The translations under genes and the position numbers were made by a program. From positions 1 to 6,181 of the forward strand of contig QGUO01000225.1 of the NCBI GenBank assembly GCA_003242495.1: 6,181 bases of DNA. The letters are read 5' to 3'. This document shows positions 5,706 through 6,181 of this stretch, in pieces. The number at the start of each line of letters is the position of its first letter. The first letter of the stretch is position 1. The notes below the pieces were generated by a model, which searched no databases, was not told the origin of the DNA, and was given only the letters and a program-made list of their open reading frames with translations. The DNA comes from Pseudomonadota bacterium. Its GTDB lineage: Bacteria > Pseudomonadota > Gammaproteobacteria > Steroidobacterales > Steroidobacteraceae.

Positions 5706-5854
5706 GGTCACCCTCCGCCCGCAGCTCGTGCCGGCCTGCCGGATGTAATGACTGCACCGCGGCGGAGTTCCCCGCGGCTCGCCCGCGCGGCCTCGAACCA
5801 GGCCAGTTTCCCGCGCGTTGCCCTCAGAAGTCCGAAGCAGCAAGGAGAACGACA
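5706..5854. promoter_or_regulatory. Divergent intergenic region between BON and cytochrome genes
   Basis: These 149 bp must hold the promoters of both flanking genes. I see no convincing -35/-10 pair. A small dyad (CCGGC-CT-GCCGG, near 5731-5742) and two CCGCGG palindromes about 15 bp apart (near 5757-5778) are present. The right end carries AAGGAG at 5842-5847, the ribosome site of the cytochrome gene. Confidence 0.4.
5712..5718 (-). promoter_or_regulatory. Ribosome binding site of the BON gene
   Basis: Read on the minus strand, GGAGGGTGACCATG puts a strong GGAGG six bases before ATG 5705. This decides against the longer open frame that reaches 5843. Confidence 0.75.
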
Positions 5855-6181
5855 GTGCCGCGGGCGATACGGCCGCGAACGGACACGGGCGGGCACGCGG
5901 CGACCCGCCCGCTCATGGCCTTCGTGGCGTGGTGCGTCACCGCGTGCAGCCCGTCCTCCGACGAAGGGCGAACGCAGCCGACGCCCCCGGCGACGCCCGA
6001 GCTAGCGATCGCGCGTTCCGTGCTAGACGAGGCGGACGTCCTCACCTTCGCGGATGCGGACGCCCAGCGCGGCGCCCGGGTCGTGCTCGGTCAGACCCGC
6101 TGCCGCGCCGACACGGACTGTTCCGCCTGCTATACCTGCCACGGGGTTCGGGGCGAGGGCCGCTCGCTGGCACGATTTCCC
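5855..6181 (+). CDS. c-type cytochrome lipoprotein, 3' truncated by the window edge
   Basis: The frame runs open from GTG 5855 to the right edge (109 codons seen). GTG is chosen because AAGGAG ends seven bases upstream; the later ATG at 5915 would leave too short a signal. Residues 18-31 (TRPLMAFVAWCVTAC) look like a lipoprotein signal with lipobox VTAC and C31 as the lipidated residue, after an unusually long basic lead of about 18 residues. A Pro/Thr-rich linker (about 38-50) follows. The haem site is CYTCH at 92-96, followed by GVRGEGRSLARFP, the usual start of a class I cytochrome c domain. The axial Met would lie beyond the edge. Two more cysteines (C83, C89) precede the haem site, so C89-S-A-C92 makes a second CxxC overlapping it. 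The protein should be periplasmic, haem-loaded by the Ccm system, and work in electron transfer; its partner is unknown. Confidence 0.82.
   Translation, partial: MPRAIRPRTDTGGHAATRPLMAFVAWCVTACSPSSDEGRTQPTPPATPELAIARSVLDEADVLTFADADAQRGARVVLGQTRCRADTDCSACYTCHGVRGEGRSLARFP

Noticed and set aside
5706..5843. Longer N-terminus of the BON protein
   Set aside because: The strong GGAGG six bases before ATG 5705 and the unremarkable residues upstream favour the shorter form.
4509..6005. 498-codon + strand frame across the transferase, BON and start of the cytochrome gene
   Set aside because: It overlaps three supported genes, its product is Arg/Pro-rich without a motif, and it is out of frame with the haem-motif gene.

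Overview
The window is GC-rich and its genes read like those of a Gram-negative proteobacterium. It has an outer-membrane TonB-dependent receptor ending in Phe, a lipoprotein-type c-type cytochrome, and a TauE/SafE (DsbD_2-like) membrane-protein tail. A gammaproteobacterial source is plausible, but the sequence alone does not settle the lineage. No transposase, integrase, CRISPR array, rRNA or intact tRNA was seen.

Layout, left to right. Positions 2-214 (+) are the C-terminal end of a membrane protein with a His-rich tail. Positions 215-941 hold no gene but contain two copies of a roughly 122-nt element closed by a long inverted repeat (315-436 and 627-749), a possible + strand terminator inside the first copy, and a clear minus-strand terminator (861-890). 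Positions 942-3389 (-) are a complete TonB-dependent receptor. Positions 3390-4028 hold its leader, a perfect 14-bp palindrome over a weak promoter, and a run of further inverted repeats with no credible gene. Positions 4029-4808 (-) are an Sfp-type 4'-phosphopantetheinyl transferase standing alone. Positions 5094-5705 (-) are a BON-domain protein followed by an 11-bp inverted repeat. A divergent + strand gene starts at GTG 5855 and runs off the right edge. It encodes a c-type cytochrome lipoprotein with a CxxCH haem site.

The genes do not form one operon. The receptor, the transferase and the BON protein share the minus strand but are separated by gaps of 285 to 639 bp, so each is probably its own transcription unit. 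The BON gene and the cytochrome gene are divergent and share a 149-bp intergenic region.

The least explained part is non-coding. The paired elements at 315-436 and 627-749 keep an 18-bp (copy 1) and 15-bp (copy 2) closing stem. Its only departures from Watson-Crick pairing are G-U pairs as read on the + strand, and two paired positions differ between copies in ways that keep pairing. This points to a structured + strand RNA that I do not recognise. The palindrome cluster at 3480-3884 is the second candidate.
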